A program made the position numbers and the translations under genes. The notes below the pieces were generated by a model. That model did not search any database, was not told where the DNA came from, and saw only the letters and a program-made list of their open reading frames with translations. DNA of 64,000 bases from contig CATOIK010000005.1 in NCBI GenBank assembly GCA_951800645.1, positions 62,001-126,000 of the forward strand. The letters are read 5' to 3'. This document shows positions 39,419 through 48,620 of this stretch, piece by piece; the stretch's first letter is position 1, and every line of letters begins with the position of its first letter. This stretch comes from an uncultured Eubacteriales bacterium. GTDB lineage: Bacteria > Bacillota > Clostridia > Lachnospirales > Lachnospiraceae.

Positions 39419-40123
39419 TTATCTTCTTTTTAAAAGAGCCTCTGCCAGAACCAAATCCTCCGGCGTAGTCACTTTCAGATTTTCATAGCTGCCTTCCACC
39501 AGGCGGACTGCTGCGCCGGAGGCAGTCTCCACCACCATGGCATCATCAGTGATACCGGTCTGCAGGGTCTCATCTGCCATCACCCGGTCGTAGGCAGACC
39601 GGACCAGCTCATAGGAAAAGGCCTGGGGTGTCTGAACCTGCCAAAGATGGGAACGGTCCGGCGTAGCTGCCGCAAAACCTGCATCGTCTGCTACTTTAAT
39701 AGTATCCTTTACCGGCATTCCCACTACACAGGCTCCGTACTCCTTTGCTCCGCAGATAGCACGGTCAATAATCTCCCCGGTTACCAGCGGTCTGGCTCCA
39801 TCGTGAATCAGCACATGACTGCAGCCTTCCAGCGCCTTTAATCCCTCATAGACAGAATGATACCGCTCTGCCCCGCCGGGCACTACCGCCCGAAGTTTCT
39901 TAAGCTTCATGGATGCCAGGATTTCTTTCCGGACATAGTCTTCTTCTCCTGCGCCGGTTACCAGCACCAGATCTTCCGCCTGGCTCTGCTCAAAGGCCTC
40001 CAGCGCATGGCAAATCAGGGGACGGCCTGCCAGAAGCATATACTGCTTCTGTATCCTGCTGCCCATTCTGCTCCCACGGCCTCCTGCCAGGATTACTGCC
40101 CCAATCCGCTCACTTTGGTTCAT
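39419..40123 (-). CDS. ispD: 2-C-methyl-D-erythritol 4-phosphate cytidylyltransferase
   Basis: A 234-residue nucleotidyltransferase of the MEP isoprenoid pathway. [12 protein letters not shown] (10-21) is the CTP loop, [14 protein letters not shown] and [11 protein letters not shown] are IspD motifs, and TPQAFSYEL lies near the C-terminus. Start overlaps the tsaD stop (ATGA). Confidence 0.94.
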   Translation of the reverse strand: MNQSERIGAVILAGGRGSRMGSRIQKQYMLLAGRPLICHALEAFEQSQAEDLVLVTGAGEEDYVRKEILASMKLKKLRAVVPGGAERYHSVYEGLKALEGCSHVLIHDGARPLVTGEIIDRAICGAKEYGACVVGMPVKDTIKVADDAGFAAATPDRSHLWQVQTPQAFSYELVRSAYDRVMADETLQTGITDDAMVVETASGAAVRLVEGSYENLKVTTPEDLVLAEALLKRR

Positions 40124-41163
40124 AATGCCCTCCGCTCTCCCAGCTTCAAATTAGGAACTGCATTCAAATCCCAGCCGTGCCGGGTTCCTTTCTGGTATTC
40201 ATAATATGCGGCCACACCAATCATGGCTGCATTGTCCGTGCAGTAGACAGGAGACGGACGATAAAGCTTAAGCCCTTCTTTGGCGCAGGCCTCCTCCATG
40301 GCTGCCCGCAGGGCTGAGTTGGACGCTACTCCGCCGGCAATAGCTACCTTATGATAGCCGTGTTCCTTAGCCGCCAGTACGGCCCGGCTTACCAAAGCCT
40401 CTACCACTGCATTCTGAAAAGACGCCACCAAATCCGGCACGCAAATTTCCTGACCAGTCATATTCGCCTTGTTGATATAATTTAAGGTGGCGGATTTTAA
40501 GCCGCTGAAGCTGAAATCGTAGGGAGAACCTTCCACCCTGGCCCTGGGAAATTCCACAGCATGAGGATTTCCCTCCTTTGCAGCCTTGTCCACCTTTGGC
40601 CCTCCTGGATAACCCAGGCCTACGGCTCTGGCTACTTTATCAAAGGCCTCTCCTGCCGCATCGTCCCTGGTCCGTCCCAGAATTTCAAACTGGCCGTAAT
40701 CCTTTACAATTACCAGATGGGTATGGCCGCCGGACACGATCAGGCACACAAAGGGCGGCTCCAGATCCGGATGCTCGATGTAATTGGCCGATACATGGCC
40801 CTCAATATGATGCACGCCTACCAGCGGCTTCCTGGCTGCAAAAGCAATCGCCTTTGCCTCAGCCACTCCCACCAAAAGGGCGCCTACCAGGCCGGGGCCA
40901 TAGGTAACGCCGATAGCTGTAATCTCGTCTAAGGTTACTCCTGCATCTGCAAGAGCCTGCTCGATTACCTGGTTGATCTTTTCAATATGCTTGCGGGAGG
41001 CAATCTCCGGCACCACGCCGCCAAACTGAGTGTGGAGGTCAATCTGGGAAGAAATTACATTAGAAAGAACCTCCCGGCCATTACGCACCACAGAAGCGGC
41101 AGTTTCATCGCAGGAGCTTTCAATACCCAGAATCAATACATCCTTTTTATTCTGATTTTCCAT
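40120..41163 (-). CDS. tsaD: tRNA N6-adenosine threonylcarbamoyltransferase TsaD
   Basis: A 347-residue ASKHA-fold enzyme that transfers threonylcarbamoyl to A37 of ANN-reading tRNAs. [11 protein letters not shown] (12-22), metal-binding His119 and His123 in [14 protein letters not shown] and [10 protein letters not shown] are all present. Its partners TsaB and TsaE are encoded about 2 kb upstream on the same strand. Confidence 0.96.
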   Translation of the reverse strand: MENQNKKDVLILGIESSCDETAASVVRNGREVLSNVISSQIDLHTQFGGVVPEIASRKHIEKINQVIEQALADAGVTLDEITAIGVTYGPGLVGALLVGVAEAKAIAFAARKPLVGVHHIEGHVSANYIEHPDLEPPFVCLIVSGGHTHLVIVKDYGQFEILGRTRDDAAGEAFDKVARAVGLGYPGGPKVDKAAKEGNPHAVEFPRARVEGSPYDFSFSGLKSATLNYINKANMTGQEICVPDLVASFQNAVVEALVSRAVLAAKEHGYHKVAIAGGVASNSALRAAMEEACAKEGLKLYRPSPVYCTDNAAMIGVAAYYEYQKGTRHGWDLNAVPNLKLGERRAL

Positions 41164-41172
41164 GCTTTATCC

Positions 41173-42084
41173 TCACTCCTCATCAAAGGTCAGCTCCAGA
41201 GTCCAGCCGTCTCTGGCAGCCTTTGCCTGGGGAAATATCTTCTGTACTTTGTCTATAAAATCCTCCGGATGGGTCAGGGACGGGCTGTAATGGGTCAGCC
41301 ACATCTGCCGGGGATCTGCCTTCTTTGCCAGGCTGGCCGCCTCATACATAGTCATATGCTTGTACTCTCTGGCCTTTGCCTCCTTGCCGTCCTCGCCGTA
41401 CATGCCTTCGCAGATGAACAGGTCTGCATCCTGGGCATATTCGGTAATAACCGGAACAGGCCGGGTATCGGTACAGTAAGTCACTTTAAGGCCTCTCCGA
41501 GGCTGCCCCAGCACCATGTCCGGGGTGTAGGTCATGCCGTCCATTTCCACTGTCTCCCCTTTTTGGAGACGGTTCCAGGCCTTCATGGGTACATTCTGCT
41601 CCCTGGCCCGCTCCACATCAAACCGTCCTGCCCGGAGAATGGAGATAGAATAGCCATAGCAGACCACATTGTGGTTTACCCGGTAGGCGTCAATTACATA
41701 GGGGCCAAGCTTCATCTGCTGTCTGGCTTCCTCCAGCTCAATAAACCGCAGGGGAAACGGCAGCTCCGGCGCGATGCTCCGAAGGGCCGTTACAATCCGC
41801 TCCAGGCCTTTGGGGCCAACCAGGGTCAAAGGCTCCGTCCGTTCTGCGTTTCCCATAGTCAGAAGCAGTCCCGGCAGACCGCTGATGTGGTCTGCATGAT
41901 AATGGGTGAAGCAGATAATATCAATGGGCTTAGGGCTCCAGCCCTTTTCTTTTAAAGCAACCTGGGTTCCCTCTCCGCAGTCAATAAGAAGGCTGCTTCC
42001 GTCGCAGCGGGCCATCATGGCGGTCAGCCAGCGGTAAGGCAGCGGCATCATGCCGCCGGTTCCCAGCAAACAAATATCCAGCAT
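41173..42084 (-). CDS. rnz: Ribonuclease Z
   Basis: A 303-residue metallo-beta-lactamase-fold tRNA 3' endonuclease. Zinc motif HYHADH (61-66), GTGG near the start, CTDTRP and the C-terminal LTHYSPS (His ligand) are visible. It precedes tsaD by 9 nt, so two tRNA-processing genes are coupled. Confidence 0.92.
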   Translation of the reverse strand: MLDICLLGTGGMMPLPYRWLTAMMARCDGSSLLIDCGEGTQVALKEKGWSPKPIDIICFTHYHADHISGLPGLLLTMGNAERTEPLTLVGPKGLERIVTALRSIAPELPFPLRFIELEEARQQMKLGPYVIDAYRVNHNVVCYGYSISILRAGRFDVERAREQNVPMKAWNRLQKGETVEMDGMTYTPDMVLGQPRRGLKVTYCTDTRPVPVITEYAQDADLFICEGMYGEDGKEAKAREYKHMTMYEAASLAKKADPRQMWLTHYSPSLTHPEDFIDKVQKIFPQAKAARDGWTLELTFDEE

Positions 42085-42171
42085 AAGGTGTGTTCCTCGT
42101 TTCTTATATGTCTAAAAAGAATCCGCCGCAGCGAACCCTCTGATTATACAAGAACCATCATAACACACGCA

Positions 42172-42414
42172 CTAAATGAATTCAACCTGTTCCTCCACTT
42201 CCGGACGGATTCGCAGCTCGTTTACCAGACGGTCATAGCACTCCTCGCATAAATCGAAACGATGGGTTTCTCCGTCTTTTTCGGAAAAGTAATCCCAGGT
42301 GTGACACACCTCCAGGGCTCCCTCCAGCAGAATCCCCTGCTTCACTGCCAGCTTCTTTCCGCATCCGTTGCAGATAACGGTCTCCAGTTCTCCATTGCCT
42401 TTGTATTTTCTCAT
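42172..42414 (-). CDS. Small zinc-ribbon-like protein, unknown
   Basis: An 80-residue protein with CNGCGKKL (about 15-22) and LCEECYDRLV (about 56-65), a split pair of CxxC motifs suggesting one zinc site. Acidic tail. Lies between rimI and rnz on the same strand with a GAGG ribosome site. Family not recognised. Confidence 0.7.
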   Translation of the reverse strand: MRKYKGNGELETVICNGCGKKLAVKQGILLEGALEVCHTWDYFSEKDGETHRFDLCEECYDRLVNELRIRPEVEEQVEFI

Positions 42415-42470
42415 TTCTTCCTCGCCTTTCTTTTTCAGTTCTGTCCGGAACCCCGGCTTTTTTCAAAATA

Positions 42471-42502
42471 GAAAAAGGGGTATCCGGTTTCTCAGATACC
42501 CC
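42471..42502 (-). terminator. Terminator after rimI
   Basis: On the minus strand GGGGTATC pairs with GGATACCCC, followed by TTTTTC. It ends the tsaE-tsaB-rimI unit before the zinc-ribbon gene. Confidence 0.85.
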
Positions 42503-42558
42503 TACATTATAATCGTAAATCATGCAGAAATTAAGTGGTAATTCCTGTATGTTTCCTG

Positions 42559-42993
42559 CTAAACAGACCGCTTCCACATGATGACGGCGTCCTCCGCCGG
42601 GCTGCGGTAGTACCCCTTCCGCACTGCCTCCGCTGCAAAACCATAGGATTCATAAAGCTTTCGGGCTGCCGTATTTCCGGCCCGCACCTCCAGGGTAATG
42701 GCAGCCGCCTGGTTTTCTCTGGCAAAAGATACCATGGCATCCATCAGTTTCCTGCCCAGGCCCAGGCCCCGCCAGGCCGGAAGGACAGCAATCCGCTGCA
42801 CCTCCCCCTCTCCTGCCAGCACCCGCAAATTGCAGTAGCCCAGGATTTTCTCCTCCTGCTCCAGCACAAAATACACATCATATGGGCTGTAAATACCAGA
42901 TTCTAAAATTCCGTAAGACCATGGCTCAGAAAAACAAACCTGTTCCAGCTCTGCCACCTGTTCCAGGTCTGCAGCAGTCATCCGCCGGATCAT
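42559..42993 (-). CDS. rimI: Ribosomal protein S18-alanine N-acetyltransferase
   Basis: A 144-residue GNAT enzyme. IRRMTAADLEQVAELEQVCF opening, EVRAGNTAARKLYESYGF (motif A/B) and the acetyl-CoA loop AWRGLGLGRKLM are RimI-like. Overlaps tsaB by 4 nt; the tsaB-rimI pairing is common in Firmicutes. Confidence 0.9.
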   Translation of the reverse strand: MIRRMTAADLEQVAELEQVCFSEPWSYGILESGIYSPYDVYFVLEQEEKILGYCNLRVLAGEGEVQRIAVLPAWRGLGLGRKLMDAMVSFARENQAAAITLEVRAGNTAARKLYESYGFAAEAVRKGYYRSPAEDAVIMWKRSV

Positions 42994-43772
42994 CTCCTTG
43001 CCTCCGGCTGCTCTGAATCCGGGCTGTCCCCGGTTCCCACGCTGTGTCCGGCAGCCAGCTCCTTCGTCTTTCCCTGCCGTCTGGCTTCCTCCAGCTCCCG
43101 CTCTGCCTGGGCTTTCTTTAAATAATCCGGCTTGTGGTCTGCCGCAGTCTCCGTCTTTCCTTCTGCCAGGTAAACTGCTCCCAGAGCCGCCACGCTGGCA
43201 GCCCGCTGCCGGTTCATCTGGGCAGGGGCAAAATCAAAGGGAACAGTCATTTCCTGCTGAATGACTGTTTTGTAAGCCGGAACACCATCGCCTAAAAAGA
43301 TTACCCGCTCTCCCCGGTCATTTAACTCCCCAATCAGCTCCCGGATGTCCATAGCGCAGGATTCTTTTACTACAGCAAACTCCTGCTCATACCGGTAAAG
43401 GCCGGTATATACCTGCTGCCGTCTGGCGTCCATCATAGGGCAGATAAGCGCCGCAGTCCCGTACAGATTGTAAGCCATGGCGTCCAAAGTCGGCACATGG
43501 ATAAGAGGCTTTTTAAGAGCCAGCCCCAGGCCTTTAGCCGTAGCAGAGCCAATCCTCAGCCCAGTAAAGGAGCCTGGACCGCCGGATACTGCAATGGCGT
43601 CCACAGACCCCAGATCCAGCTCCAGCATCCTGGTAATTTCATCAATCATGGGAAGCAATGTCTGGGAGTGGGTTTTCTTAAAATTCACAGTATACTCTGC
43701 AGTTACCACATCGTCTGTCACCAGCGCTACAGAGGCTGTCAGAGCGGCGCTCTCAATTCCTAACACATTCAT
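42990..43772 (-). CDS. tsaB: t6A biosynthesis protein TsaB
   Basis: A 260-residue TsaB. LGIESAALTASVAL, SGGPGSFTGLRIG (about 62-76) and an ASKHA-like fold lacking the full catalytic set mark it as the TsaD partner. The last ~35 residues are extra and charged. Overlaps tsaE (ATGA) and rimI. Confidence 0.93.
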   Translation of the reverse strand: MNVLGIESAALTASVALVTDDVVTAEYTVNFKKTHSQTLLPMIDEITRMLELDLGSVDAIAVSGGPGSFTGLRIGSATAKGLGLALKKPLIHVPTLDAMAYNLYGTAALICPMMDARRQQVYTGLYRYEQEFAVVKESCAMDIRELIGELNDRGERVIFLGDGVPAYKTVIQQEMTVPFDFAPAQMNRQRAASVAALGAVYLAEGKTETAADHKPDYLKKAQAERELEEARRQGKTKELAAGHSVGTGDSPDSEQPEARR

Positions 43773-44200
43773 GGTTCAAGTCCCTCCACTGTGATTTTCC
43801 GGTAGTCAAAGCCCTGTTCCAGATCCTTTTCAATCCGAATCCGGATCACCTGCTCCGGCAAAAGCTCCGGCACCAGTTGGGACCACTCAATCAAGCAGAC
43901 GCCCTCTCCGTAAAAGCAGTCCTCATAGCCGATCTCATCCATCTCACTGACATCTGCGATACGGTACACATCAAAGTGATACAAAGGCAGACGCCCTTCC
44001 TCATACTGCTGCAGAATGGTAAAGGTAGGGCTGTTGACCGGCCCTTCAATGCCAAGTCCTGCAGCAAAGCCCTGGGTGAATACCGTCTTTCCCACTCCCA
44101 GGTCTCCGTCCAGACAGTAAACCTGGCCGGGAAGAGCACGGCTCCCCAGTTCCTTTCCCAGAAGATAGGTTTCCTCCGGGCTGTTTGTTATGTTCTCCAT
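43769..44200 (-). CDS. tsaE: t6A biosynthesis ATPase TsaE
   Basis: A 143-residue P-loop ATPase. Walker A-like GDLGVGKTVFTQG (about 33-45), SPTFTI and the Y-H-F-D-V-Y-R motif (LYHFDVYR, about 73-80) are diagnostic of TsaE. First gene of tsaE-tsaB-rimI. Confidence 0.93.
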   Translation of the reverse strand: MENITNSPEETYLLGKELGSRALPGQVYCLDGDLGVGKTVFTQGFAAGLGIEGPVNSPTFTILQQYEEGRLPLYHFDVYRIADVSEMDEIGYEDCFYGEGVCLIEWSQLVPELLPEQVIRIRIEKDLEQGFDYRKITVEGLEP

Positions 44201-44253
44201 CTATTTCCTCCCGTCAAACATTCCTGACGCTGTAACGGATGAAACGGTTATCC

Positions 44254-44847
44254 TCAGATCCTGCGGCGCCGTTCCTTTGGCAGATATGTCCGGGCCATCT
44301 CAAAAAAGGCCTCCTGCTGGTCCTCCATCACCCGGTCCGGGATCAGGTAGGCATGGATCCGGTCCATATAAAGGACTACCAGCTTACGCCCCCGATCCAT
44401 CCGGCCCATCTGATCCCAGGTAAAGGTTACCTGTTGCTCTCCCTGCTCCACCAAAAGTCCGTCCCGGCTAAAGGTCAAAGCCATAGGCGGCTGGGCAGCC
44501 ATCCGTTTCGCCTGTTTTTTTGCCTTATTGTATAGAAGAAGGGGCTGCCAGACTGTAAACAGACTGCCGCAGAAAACCAGCAGCAGCCGGTAAGGCACTG
44601 TCAGCTCTCCCCAGCGGATGATTAAAAGCACCAGAGCCGCCGCCGTAAAAATCAGATTAAACATTCCCATCATACCGCCATTGCTGTGGTGCATGGAAAA
44701 CTGCCAGAAATCCCCGGCAGTCAGGGCAATCTGAAACTGGATCTTCGGTTCTTCCTCTTTTTTCTCCTCCGGCTTCTGTTCCTTTTTCTCTTTGTTTTTC
44801 TGATACTGCAGGGCTGCTTCCCGCTTTGCTTCCATTTCAAGGTCCAT
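44254..44847 (-). CDS. YcxB-like membrane protein
   Basis: A 197-residue protein: charged N-terminal helix rich in Lys/Glu (about 5-38), then two membrane segments (about 63-82 and 88-107) and a C-terminal soluble YcxB-type domain (LTFSRDGLLVEQGEQQVTFTW split at EQGE). Start chosen at the ATG 44847 behind GGAGG; a TTG two codons upstream is too close to it. Function unknown. Confidence 0.7.
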   Translation of the reverse strand: MDLEMEAKREAALQYQKNKEKKEQKPEEKKEEEPKIQFQIALTAGDFWQFSMHHSNGGMMGMFNLIFTAAALVLLIIRWGELTVPYRLLLVFCGSLFTVWQPLLLYNKAKKQAKRMAAQPPMALTFSRDGLLVEQGEQQVTFTWDQMGRMDRGRKLVVLYMDRIHAYLIPDRVMEDQQEAFFEMARTYLPKERRRRI

Positions 44848-44874
44848 CTGCAATTCCTCCGTTTCTCCCTGTCC

Positions 44875-47016
44875 TTACAGCTTCATGGTTAAGGATATGC
44901 GTTTTTTCCCCATATCTACTGCCAGCACCTTTACTTCCACCACATCTCCCACGCTTACTACCTCCATGGGATGCTTGATGTATTTGTCCGTCATCTGGGA
45001 AATGTGCACCAGTCCGTCCTGATGGACGCCGATGTCTACAAAGGCGCCAAAATCAATTACATTCCGCACCGTGCCCTTTAAGAGCATTCCGGGGGTTAAA
45101 TCCTTCATTTCCAGTACATCTGTCCGAAGAATGGGACGGGGCATCTCATCTCTTGGGTCTCTGGCAGGTTTTTCCAGCTCCTTTACCATATCCTGAAGGG
45201 TGATGTCTCCCACTCCCAGCTCAGACGCCAGCTTTCTGTAGTCGTGAATCTTTCTTCCCAGCTCCTTTAAGCCGCCGCTTGTTATATCCTTGGGGCTGTA
45301 GCCCAATTTTTCCAGAAGGGTCACTGCCGCCCCGTAGCTTTCCGGATGAACGGAAGTACAGTCCAGAGGATTTTCCCCGCCGGAAATCCGAAGGAAGCCT
45401 GCACACTGCTCAAATGCCTTCGGCCCCAGCTTTGCCACCTTTAAAAGCTGCTTCCGGTCTGTAAAAGCGCCGTTTTCCTCCCGGTAAACCACAATGTTTT
45501 TTGCCACTGTCTTGCTGATGCCGGAAATGTATTCCAGCAGAGAAGCAGAGGCAGTGTTTAAATCCACACCGACCCGGTTTACACAGTCTTCCACAACTCC
45601 CTGTAAGGTCTCGCTTAAATGCTTCTGATTCATGTCGTGCTGGTACTGTCCTACACCAATGGATTTGGGGTCAATCTTTACCAGCTCTGCCAGCGGATCC
45701 TGCAGCCGTCTGGCAATGGAAGCAGCGCTTCTCTGTCCCACATCAAACTGAGGGAATTCCTCTGTAGCCAGCTTACTGGCAGAGTACACAGACGCTCCCG
45801 CCTCATTGACAATCACATACTGCACACGCTCCGGAATCTCTTTTAACAGCTCCACAATAATCATTTCCGATTCTCTGGATGCGGTTCCGTTTCCTACGGA
45901 AATCAGGGAAATGCTATATTTTTTAATCAACTGCTTCAGCACCCGTTTAGACTCCTCCACCCGGTTCTGGGGAGCAGTGGGGTAGATGACTGTAGTGTCC
46001 AGCACCTTTCCGGTAGGATCCACTACTGCCAGCTTGCAGCCGGTCCGAAAAGCCGGGTCCCAGCCTAACACCACCTGTCCGGCAATGGGCGGCTGCATCA
46101 GAAGCTGCTGTAAATTCTTTCCAAACACCTTCACAGCCCCGGCCTCCGCCGTCTCTGTCAGATCACCACGGATTTCCCGCTCAATGGCAGGTGCAATCAG
46201 GCGGCTGTAGCTGTCCTTTATGGTCTCCTGAAGGACAGGCGTAGTATAGGGATTTTCCCTCACAATAATCTGCTTTTCCAGATAGCGGAGAATCACTTCC
46301 TCCGGAGCTTCCACCTTGACAGTAAGGATTTTTTCTTTCTCTCCCCGGTTCAGCGCCAATACCCGGTGTCCGGCACATTTTTTCACCGGCTCTGTATAGT
46401 TATAATACATCTCATAGACAGATTCTGCTGTTTCATCCTTTGCAGAGGAGGTAATTGCCCCCTGGTCTGTGGTGGCTTTCCGGATATAGGTCCGGTAATC
46501 TGCGTTGTCAGAAATCCGCTCTGCAATAATATCCATAGCCCCGGCGATGGCGTCCTGAACAGAAGCCACCTCCTTCTCCTCTGACACATAGGCTTCCGCC
46601 AGACTTTCCAGCGGTTCCTTTGTCATCTGCAGCAGGATTAAATCTGCAAACGGCTCCAAACCCCGCTCTTTTGCAATCATGGCGCGGGTACGGCGTTTCG
46701 GCCTGTAGGGGCGGTATAAATCCTCCAGAGCCACCATGGTCATGGCCTCTGTAATCTGCTGTTCCAGCTCCGGAGTCAGCTTTTCCTGATCCCGGATGGA
46801 GTTTAACACCTGCTCCTTCTTTTCCTCCAGATTCCGCAGATACCGAAGCCGCTCGTCTAAATTCCGCAGCACCTCGTCGTCCAAAGAGCCGGTAACCTCT
46901 TTCCGGTATCTGGCAATAAAGGGAATCGTATTTCCCTCATCAATCAACTGCACGGCTGCCTTTGCCTGTTCATATCCAATCTGCAGCTCCTGATGCAGCA
47001 CCTTAATAATATCCAT
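44875..47016 (-). CDS. tex: Tex-family S1 RNA-binding protein
   Basis: A 713-residue Tex protein. N-terminal Tex region (IPFIARYRKEVTGSLDDE), YqgF-like domain, helix-hairpin-helix segment (SKTVAKNIVVYREENGAF) and C-terminal S1 domain (about 640-713: LKGTVRNVIDFGAFVDIGVH split at FGAF). Tex acts on transcription and stalled elongation complexes. Full length and intact. Confidence 0.95.
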   Translation of the reverse strand: MDIIKVLHQELQIGYEQAKAAVQLIDEGNTIPFIARYRKEVTGSLDDEVLRNLDERLRYLRNLEEKKEQVLNSIRDQEKLTPELEQQITEAMTMVALEDLYRPYRPKRRTRAMIAKERGLEPFADLILLQMTKEPLESLAEAYVSEEKEVASVQDAIAGAMDIIAERISDNADYRTYIRKATTDQGAITSSAKDETAESVYEMYYNYTEPVKKCAGHRVLALNRGEKEKILTVKVEAPEEVILRYLEKQIIVRENPYTTPVLQETIKDSYSRLIAPAIEREIRGDLTETAEAGAVKVFGKNLQQLLMQPPIAGQVVLGWDPAFRTGCKLAVVDPTGKVLDTTVIYPTAPQNRVEESKRVLKQLIKKYSISLISVGNGTASRESEMIIVELLKEIPERVQYVIVNEAGASVYSASKLATEEFPQFDVGQRSAASIARRLQDPLAELVKIDPKSIGVGQYQHDMNQKHLSETLQGVVEDCVNRVGVDLNTASASLLEYISGISKTVAKNIVVYREENGAFTDRKQLLKVAKLGPKAFEQCAGFLRISGGENPLDCTSVHPESYGAAVTLLEKLGYSPKDITSGGLKELGRKIHDYRKLASELGVGDITLQDMVKELEKPARDPRDEMPRPILRTDVLEMKDLTPGMLLKGTVRNVIDFGAFVDIGVHQDGLVHISQMTDKYIKHPMEVVSVGDVVEVKVLAVDMGKKRISLTMKL

Positions 47017-47142
47017 AATTTCTATTCCGTCCTTTTTATCTGTCAGTCTGCCTTTCGCTCCAGCCCCAACTTCCTGCTTGTTCCCCGGCAGGTTTCGTGG
47101 TATGATTAGCAGGTACAGGCTATTACTACCGGAGGATGTTAC

Positions 47143-47505
47143 ATGAATAAATCGCCATCAAAAAGCCCGAATCTATACGACCGTCTGGCTGTTTACAGTT
47201 TAATCTGCGGCACCCTGGGGCTTTTAACCTGCTGCTGCATGAACCCGCCCTTTCAAATGGTTCTGGGCGGAGCTTCTATTGTCCTGGCTCTTGCATCCAG
47301 GGGAAACGGCTCTCCATTTTCCACTCCTGCCAAAACAGGACTGAGTCTGGGAATTGTCTCAGCGGCATTAAGCATTCTGATTTTCGGTCAGTTTATGTGG
47401 GCCATGGACATTATCAAGAACCCGGAAAACACCCAACTGATCCGGGAAATCTACAGCGAGTTCAGCGCCGTCATGGAATCCGCTGCCAGCGGGCAGATGC
47501 CGTAA
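47143..47505 (+). CDS. Small membrane protein, DUF4190-like
   Basis: A 120-residue protein. YDRLAVYSLICGTLGLLTCCCMNPP and the following GGASIVLALASRGNG and AKTGLSLGIVSAALSI repeats give two to three membrane segments with the DUF4190 character. Start ATG follows GGAGG. It is divergent from tex. Function unknown. Confidence 0.7.
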   Translation: MNKSPSKSPNLYDRLAVYSLICGTLGLLTCCCMNPPFQMVLGGASIVLALASRGNGSPFSTPAKTGLSLGIVSAALSILIFGQFMWAMDIIKNPENTQLIREIYSEFSAVMESAASGQMP

Positions 47506-47579
47506 CGAAAAGCACAGTCTACATTGTATCATAAAAATCCAGGGATGAAAACCCAATCATCCCAGAAAACGGGAGCGCT

Positions 47580-48209
47580 ATGAAGAAAGAAAAAAGCAGT
47601 CTGAAATCCATCGTATACCAGGAAACCTTAGACGGTATTATCCGGGGGGAATACAAGGCCGGTCAGATTTTAAACGAGCAGGAGCTGGTGGAAAAATTCG
47701 GCTTCAGCAAATCCCCGGTGCGGGAGGCCTTAATTGCCCTGTGCAACGAAGGGGTTCTCCGCAGCATCCCCCGCTACGGTTACGAGGTAATCCGCCTTAC
47801 CGGCCGGGATGTGGAGGAAATTCTCCGCTACCGCCTGATTTTAGAACGGGGCCTTCTGCAGGACGGCGGACAGAATATCACAGAAGAATATCTGGGAGAG
47901 CTGGAACGGTTAAACACCCTCTGCAATGCTTCCGAGGACGATATGTGGGTACACTGGGAACACAACATGAACTTCCACCTGGCCCTTGTCTCCTGCTCCG
48001 GGAACCAGTACGCCGCCGCCCAATTAAAAAAATCCATGGATATTTTAAAACGGGCCTACGCCCAGTTTTACTGGGATAAATGGAGCGACCAGTTTAACCC
48101 CTTTGATATGAAATATCACCAGAATATCATCACTTGTTTAAGAAACGGAGATGTGGAAGGCGCCGTAGAAAAGCTGGAGCTGGATTTCCAGGACTTCCAC
48201 AGCCTGTAA
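47580..48209 (+). CDS. GntR/FadR-family transcriptional regulator (FCD domain)
   Basis: A 209-residue regulator. Winged helix (about 8-75: ILNEQELVEKFGFSKSPVRE and LRSIPRYGYEV) and a C-terminal FCD-type helical domain (about 85-205) with the metal-binding Asp/His positions partly visible (HNMNFHLALV). No target gene is adjacent in the same direction. Confidence 0.88.
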   Translation: MKKEKSSLKSIVYQETLDGIIRGEYKAGQILNEQELVEKFGFSKSPVREALIALCNEGVLRSIPRYGYEVIRLTGRDVEEILRYRLILERGLLQDGGQNITEEYLGELERLNTLCNASEDDMWVHWEHNMNFHLALVSCSGNQYAAAQLKKSMDILKRAYAQFYWDKWSDQFNPFDMKYHQNIITCLRNGDVEGAVEKLELDFQDFHSL

Positions 48210-48224
48210 CCCCAGACAAAAGAC

Positions 48225-48261
48225 AAAAGAAATGGTGCCGCCCCATCAGGAAAGCGGCACC
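48225..48261 (-). terminator. Terminator overlapping the end of the DUF2752 gene
   Basis: GGTGCCGC (48234-48241) pairs with GCGGCACC (48254-48261); the minus-strand continuation ATTTCTTTTG is T-rich. Confidence 0.7.
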
Positions 48262-48605
48262 GCCAGAAGATCTATTCCAAATCCTATAAGACACACATTT
48301 TTGACAATCCAGTTGACCAGAATGATACCAACGCCGATGTAGGTAAACATCAGCTCATGGCCCAGGTAGCATTCTGGTTTTTTTGTGACCTTTCCAAGCA
48401 GCCAGCTTCCAAAAAGCAGCAGGGCCGCAAAGACCATGTAAGGCACCAGAGGATGATACACAAAGCTCTGAACCAAATCCCCATGCAGCAGATATACCGC
48501 AGACCGTGTACCGCCGCAGCCGGGACAGTAAAGTCCGGTTACCATCTGAAACAGACAGGGCAGCTTAAAAAACGCCCATAACGGCTGAAACAGTTTTCCC
48601 ATCAC
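48246..48605 (-). CDS. DUF2752 membrane protein
   Basis: A 119-residue protein with the DUF2752 signature GLYCPGCGGTRSAVYLLHGD (about 24-43, paired Cys) and three membrane segments. Often found near membrane or division loci; function unknown. It lies 15 nt downstream of hom, so probably co-transcribed. Confidence 0.85.
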   Translation of the reverse strand: MMGKLFQPLWAFFKLPCLFQMVTGLYCPGCGGTRSAVYLLHGDLVQSFVYHPLVPYMVFAALLLFGSWLLGKVTKKPECYLGHELMFTYIGVGIILVNWIVKNVCLIGFGIDLLAVPLS

Positions 48606-48620
48606 CGAAGCCCCTGCCCT

